Of a stretch of DNA of 64,000 nt, positions 51,301 through 64,000 are shown in pieces. The stretch's first letter is position 1. Every line of letters begins with the position of its first letter. The position numbers were made by a program, and so were the translations under genes. Source of the stretch: Pempheris klunzingeri (lineage: Eukaryota > Chordata > Actinopteri > Acropomatiformes > Pempheridae); contig NC_092012.1 in the NCBI RefSeq assembly GCF_042242105.1, positions 34,253,978 through 34,317,977 of the forward strand, in the 5' to 3' direction. Under the pieces are notes generated by a model. That model ran no database searches and was not told the DNA's origin. It worked only from the letters and a program-made list of their open reading frames with translations.

Positions 51301-52701
51301 CATGCAGGGATCTGTTGACCATGTGACCTCATTCAGCCCTTGTTGTTTCCTGGTTAACGCTGCTCTGCTAATAAGATGACGGAGGTGTGAGCAAAGGAGC
51401 TTTGGATGGAAAGGTGATAGAGATGTCCTTGCAATGTCTGCAAAACATGATTATTGTGTGTGTGTGTGTGTAACATTATATTTATGGGACTTTCATAACA
51501 TGGGTCGTTAACGATCCAGGATCCAGGATGGATCCTGAAGCTGGAAGTTTTGTTTTATGTTGTTTTGCTGTTAGTAAAAGTAGACAGTAAACTGTAATAA
51601 CTGTGCAAACACAACAGCACAATAACACGACAACAATTCAGTTCTTGTGGTTTCTGGCACGTTGCTGTGATGATCTCCATCACATGTAAATCAGGACTTG
51701 TTTACGTGACTGTGTGACTGTGCTGTCAGATCACCTGCTAGCTTGAGGAAGGAGCCGCTGAGCAGAATATTCTGGGGTTTCAAGTCCAGGTGTGAGATGT
51801 TTCGCTCATTAAGGAACTGGAGTGCACAGGCTGTTTGTACAAATACACAGTGAGAGAGACTCAGCCCACATCATTCAGTCACGCTTTAAACATGAATATA
51901 GATGACCCCCCCCCCTCAAATATATAAAAAACAAAACAATAAGAACTGGTACACACAGAAGCTTTTGTCTGGTGACCAATGTGGTGATTTCTTTTATCTA
52001 CTAAGGTCAAAATACACAAGAAATGTAATTTTCAAACACTTGTAACCCAGTCGGCCCAGGACTCACCAATCTGTTGCAGGAAGCGCCGGGCCTCCCTCTC
52101 AGGTAAAATCCTGCGGCTGCGAATGAAGCGGGAGAGATCTCCACCAGAGCACCACTCCAGGATGAGATAAATATTCTCAGCGTCCCACTGAAGAAAGAGA
52201 GGAATTCAGAGAGACGACTCAAAGTACGACCAGGACGGCCGCTTTACCACAACAAATGTAAAAGCCACGCATGAGCTTACCTGAAAGTCTTTAAGCTGGA
52301 CTATATGAGGGTGACGCATAGTCTTGAGGATTTCAATCTCTGTGAGCAGGTTTTCTGTAGAAGCCCTGTTTAGAGTCTTCTTCCCGACCACCTTCACCGC
52401 CACCACCTCTCGACTGTCACCCTGCACCATCACAGCGTCAAACTTCAGCTTTCATTTTCTCTTTTGACACTGTAAGGATCCTTTCCATGATGCTGTCACA
52501 CACTTAGAATAACAATCTGAGCCTGTCAGTGGATCAAACAAGCTCTTTTAGTGGACCTACTGTGATCAGGTTCCCCTGACTCCTCCACAAACTCACCTTT
52601 CTGTAGGCTTTGTAGACTGTAGCATAGGTGCCACTGCCAAGCCGCTCTGTGAGGATGAAGTCAGCCAGTTTTGGAGGGGCGAAGCTGGAGGTCGACGCCA
52701 T
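42315..52701 (-). CDS. ulk3: ULK3 serine/threonine kinase (15 coding exons)
   Basis: Exons in transcript order: 52701-52597, 52421-52281, 52187-52067, 51830-51735, 50984-50841, 50173-50091, 48454-48299, 48055-47950, 47812-47772, 47583-47481, 47045-46981, 46647-46569, 45019-44979, 42703-42656, 42404-42315. All introns are GT-AG and the join is 1419 nt, giving 472 residues, the length of human ULK3. ULK3 phosphorylates GLI factors in Hedgehog signalling, acts with SUFU, and works in autophagy and the ESCRT-dependent abscission checkpoint through its MIT domains. The start [20 protein letters not shown] aligns with the human N-terminus. Its coding start faces that of tars3, 1.2 kb away. The exact C-terminus (CEFPCCVA) is the least conserved part. 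Introns carry a minisatellite, MITE copies and a GGA tract. Confidence 0.96.
44286..44470 (-). mobile_element. MITE-like element end, in ulk3 intron 13
   Basis: TTTTTTTCACACATCCTGGTGTC through GTGTTGGAACTGGTCCAGC matches the reverse complement of the right end of copy A (13085-13163). The sequence runs on through AGCCAGCAGCCAGC. The core seen in the other copies is absent. Confidence 0.6.
45252..45288. repeat. (GGA)n microsatellite
   Basis: About 12 GGA units within ulk3 intron 12. It gives a Ser run on the minus strand. Confidence 0.95.
46180..46445 (+). mobile_element. MITE-like element, copy B, in ulk3 intron 12
   Basis: The 46250-46440 segment is nearly identical to 12858-13045 (copy A). 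Its left end, TTTTGGAATTGGTCCAGTAG, is the inverted counterpart of the right end of copy A. It ends in an A-rich stretch at about 46440-46448. It lies about 120 bp from exon 12 (46569). Confidence 0.7.
49201..49842. repeat. 12-bp minisatellite array, about 53 units, in ulk3 intron 6
   Basis: The unit is ACTGTATACTAC with three recurring variants: TATGC for TATAC, GTGTAC for GTATAC, and a TAG ending. Phase is kept without indels for about 640 bp, so every frame without a stop in the unit stays open on both strands and yields long but meaningless ORFs. TATGC units come mostly as adjacent pairs, and TAG-ended units cluster at the ends and the middle. The array lies between exon 7 (48454) and exon 6 (50091). 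Confidence 0.95.
51135..51440 (+). repeat. teleost dispersed repeat fragment in ulk3 intron 4
   Basis: It shares with 5540-5590 the ordered motifs GACATCACATGCAGGGATC and CATGTGACC, preceded here by TATTATGCAAAATGTACC. A short (GT)n lies just downstream at about 51456-51471. No open frame is seen. Confidence 0.5.
52474..52570 (+). mobile_element. MITE-like element, copy C, inside 175-bp ulk3 intron 1
   Basis: 52475-52569 matches 12941-13035 and 46333-46427 with only isolated differences. The intron (52422-52596) is just 175 bp, so the repeat is more than half of it. The element is in antisense orientation to ulk3 transcription relative to copies A and B. Confidence 0.75.
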
Positions 52702-53903
52702 GCTGACGACAGCAACATCAAAGTCCCAAGCAGGTCTGGGCTGGAATTTAAGATCAGTATGTCATTTACAGTGTGGTCCCTTGTCTGATTTTAACAGTGC
52801 TCTATTTTACAACAAAATATTTAAAGCTCAAAAGACTAAATAAATACATAAGCCACCTAATAAACAGCCTGATGTTCACCCTAATACAGAAAGGTCAGAG
52901 GTCAGAGGTCAGAGTCAGCTGCTAGTGCTGCTATCTATCCTTTAACCTGGAAGGGACAAATCCATCCATGCTGGGACACTAAGGCTTTATTATCTTGCAC
53001 ATGCAGGGGGTGCTTCATAATGTACAGATAGACAGTTCTAGTTATTGTTAGTCGATCATTTACAGTCTTTATTGTTGCGTGCTTCTCCATGTAATGTTAA
53101 TTATTGATCAATTATTGATTTACTAACGTTGAATGGATCCCGGATACATGCCGATTTTTCAAGCAGGCTCGTTAGAAGTCCTAAACCGTATTTTGACATG
53201 AACGAGTCCTCTAGTTGGACACGGAAACACTAAAGTGCACGTAGATTGAACTGAATTTGGTGTACATCAGTTTAGCTAACGTATATAACAGCTAATGTAG
53301 CACTTGCTGTGCTGGCGCTGTGGAGTTAGCTAGCATGTGCTACCTACTGTAGGCGTAGTGTTGGTCCAGAGAAGCAGCGAGGCCTTTACAGGTGTTCAAA
53401 CAGATGTGCAGACAGCGGAGGCTCACCTGCGGGCCGGTGAATCCAAATGTTTACATCGCTGTCGTTGGTTCGGTCGCACGCCGCAGCGCTGTGGTCAGCT
53501 GACATTAAAATGAATCAGAAAATGTGTTACTGCCCCCCAGCGGCGGCGCTGCGTCACTACGACTTCCGGGAGGAAATGTCAATTAAAAACTAAAGACAAA
53601 AATCTAAAAATTAGATTAATCACAAGAGCCACGTTATCACCTCATAATGGCCCAAGTAAGACAGGATTTATAACAGAGCAGTGGTTAATAATTGTGACTT
53701 CATTTTCTCACTTTTGTCCGCCCGTCCACAGACATTTGAACTGTGATTTTCCTTTATTTGATGTTGAAACTCATAACACAGCCAATAGGTAAATGTGTAA
53801 ACGTGTGGGTGAAGCGTATTCACATTATTTCATGTTGAATCAAGAGGATTCTTATTGTAGGTGTTTTATTTTGGAAGCACCGGAAGTCAGCTGTGATTTA
53901 AAG
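52702..53903. promoter_or_regulatory. ulk3/tars3 head-to-head promoter region
   Basis: The two coding starts diverge across 1.2 kb. For ulk3 a noncoding first exon is plausible. On the minus strand, GGCCCGCAG precedes GTGAGC with the exon ending at 53427, and an acceptor TTCCAG lies just before 52740, so the 5' UTR would contain an intron of about 685 bp. ETS-type motifs occur as ACTTCCGGG near 53561-53569 and as ACCGGAAGT near 53878-53886, the latter about 18 bp before the tars3 ATG. The tars3 start lies in AAGATGGCGG, a YY1-type motif. Three AGGTCA half-sites with 1-bp spacing are at 52892-52911. No TATA box is evident. Confidence 0.5.
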
Positions 53904-63387
<9,484 letters not shown>

Positions 63388-64000
63388 GTGAGACAATTTC
63401 CTGCCCCGTGTACATTTGACTGACCACTGAATCAAGAGGCCTTTCAGCCCATTGCTGCTGCCTGCCGTCACTGTAGAAGTGCATTTAATGAGAGACTTTC
63501 ACAGCATTCACATTCTATTTTAAAGGAGCATTATTTAAGATATTTAAGAAATAGGTTTTCCTCTGTAATGCTGATTGGCTAAGCAATGTTTTTTATGTGA
63601 TCAGTGATCTGATTGATAGACAGAGGAGATGTGCTGTATGTATGGCGTCAGTGGCTGTAGATCTAAAGGAGCACACCACACCAGAACTTAGGGTTTAGCA
63701 AAACCGCATCAGTGAAGATTAGGCAACTAAAACAAGTTTAAAAGTACCAGTTAGTTGTTTTACGCTGCTTTTACTTGTATTGTTGCTTTAGAAGCACTGC
63801 AGACTTTTAAAATGTATCCTCACTTACAACTGTAGATTAGAAAATAAATGTTCAGATATATAAAAATAATATATATATTAAAAAAAAAAGTGTGAATATT
63901 GTGGTGTGGTTCTTCTTACTGTTAGAATTACAGTGAGTGTCAGTTGGTTGAGTATATAAAGCAAATGGACCTCAGAGCTGGCGAACCACCCACAGTTGTT
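63388..64000 (+). other. tars3 intron 18, running off the window
   Basis: It begins GTGAGA. AT-rich sequence at about 63840-63890 includes a short AT tract and an A run. No exon matching the expected C-terminal tail was found. Confidence 0.75.

Larger units (their letters stand above)
50091..52701 (-). other. ulk3 kinase-domain exons 1-6
   Basis: These six exons encode residues 1-230. Visible kinase landmarks are the glycine loop LGSGTYATV (21-29), the ATP-binding lysine in VAVK (K45), the catalytic loop HLDLKPQN (136-143, with Leu where most kinases have Arg, as in other ULK3 proteins), DFG (155-157), the activation segment [17 protein letters not shown] (165-181) and [10 protein letters not shown]. 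All catalytic residues are present, so the kinase should be active. Confidence 0.95.

Noticed and set aside
53793..53903. Upstream in-frame ATG for tars3
   Set aside because: The 37 added residues look random, while the residues from 53904 resemble the TARS3 N-terminus and the promoter motifs lie just before it.

Overview
The window is vertebrate nuclear DNA, almost certainly from a ray-finned (teleost) fish. It has spliced genes with GT-AG introns, abundant (CA/GT)n microsatellites, fragments that look like teleost dispersed repeats, and four genes whose closest recognisable relatives are vertebrate proteins. No bacterial, organellar or viral genome organisation is visible.

Layout. Positions 1-620 may hold the 3' end of an unidentified plus-strand gene (AATAAA at 600-605 followed by a GT-rich stretch). 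About 24 kb (621-24750) then shows no gene I can support, only microsatellites, hairpins and decayed transposon fragments. A CpG-rich promoter precedes cplx3 (complexin 3, plus strand, three coding exons, 25256-28583). A single-exon GAS1-family gene follows (34063-34815, plus strand), preceded by two small upstream ORFs. On the minus strand lies ulk3 (ULK3 Ser/Thr kinase, 15 coding exons, 52701 down to 42315, 472 residues). Its coding start faces that of tars3 (cytoplasmic threonyl-tRNA synthetase, TARS3/TARSL2 type, 18 coding exons from 53904 to 63387). The last tars3 exon or exons, about 35-45 codons judging by family length, lie beyond the right edge.

The exons were joined by hand. Every junction keeps the reading frame, and the joined lengths (cplx3 156 aa, ulk3 472 aa, tars3 at least 767 aa) fit the families. 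CPLX3, ULK3 and TARS3 are all on human 15q, so this is a 15q24-26-like neighbourhood. The GAS1 gene is the odd member, because human GAS1 is on 9q21. It may be a whole-genome-duplication paralogue.

The genes do not form one pathway: synaptic vesicle fusion (cplx3), Hedgehog/GDNF-family co-reception (gas1-like), Hedgehog and autophagy kinase signalling (ulk3), and tRNA charging (tars3). ULK3 and GAS1-family proteins both touch Hedgehog signalling, but proximity alone does not show a functional link.

The less ordinary features are a MITE-like repeat family scattered over five places, one copy filling most of a 175-bp ulk3 intron; a 12-bp minisatellite of about 53 units with ordered variants in ulk3 intron 6; a perfect 19-bp hairpin at 8696-8737; a CaaX-like C-terminus on Ulk3; and the ulk3/tars3 head-to-head promoter region. 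I found no convincing wholly new biological system.
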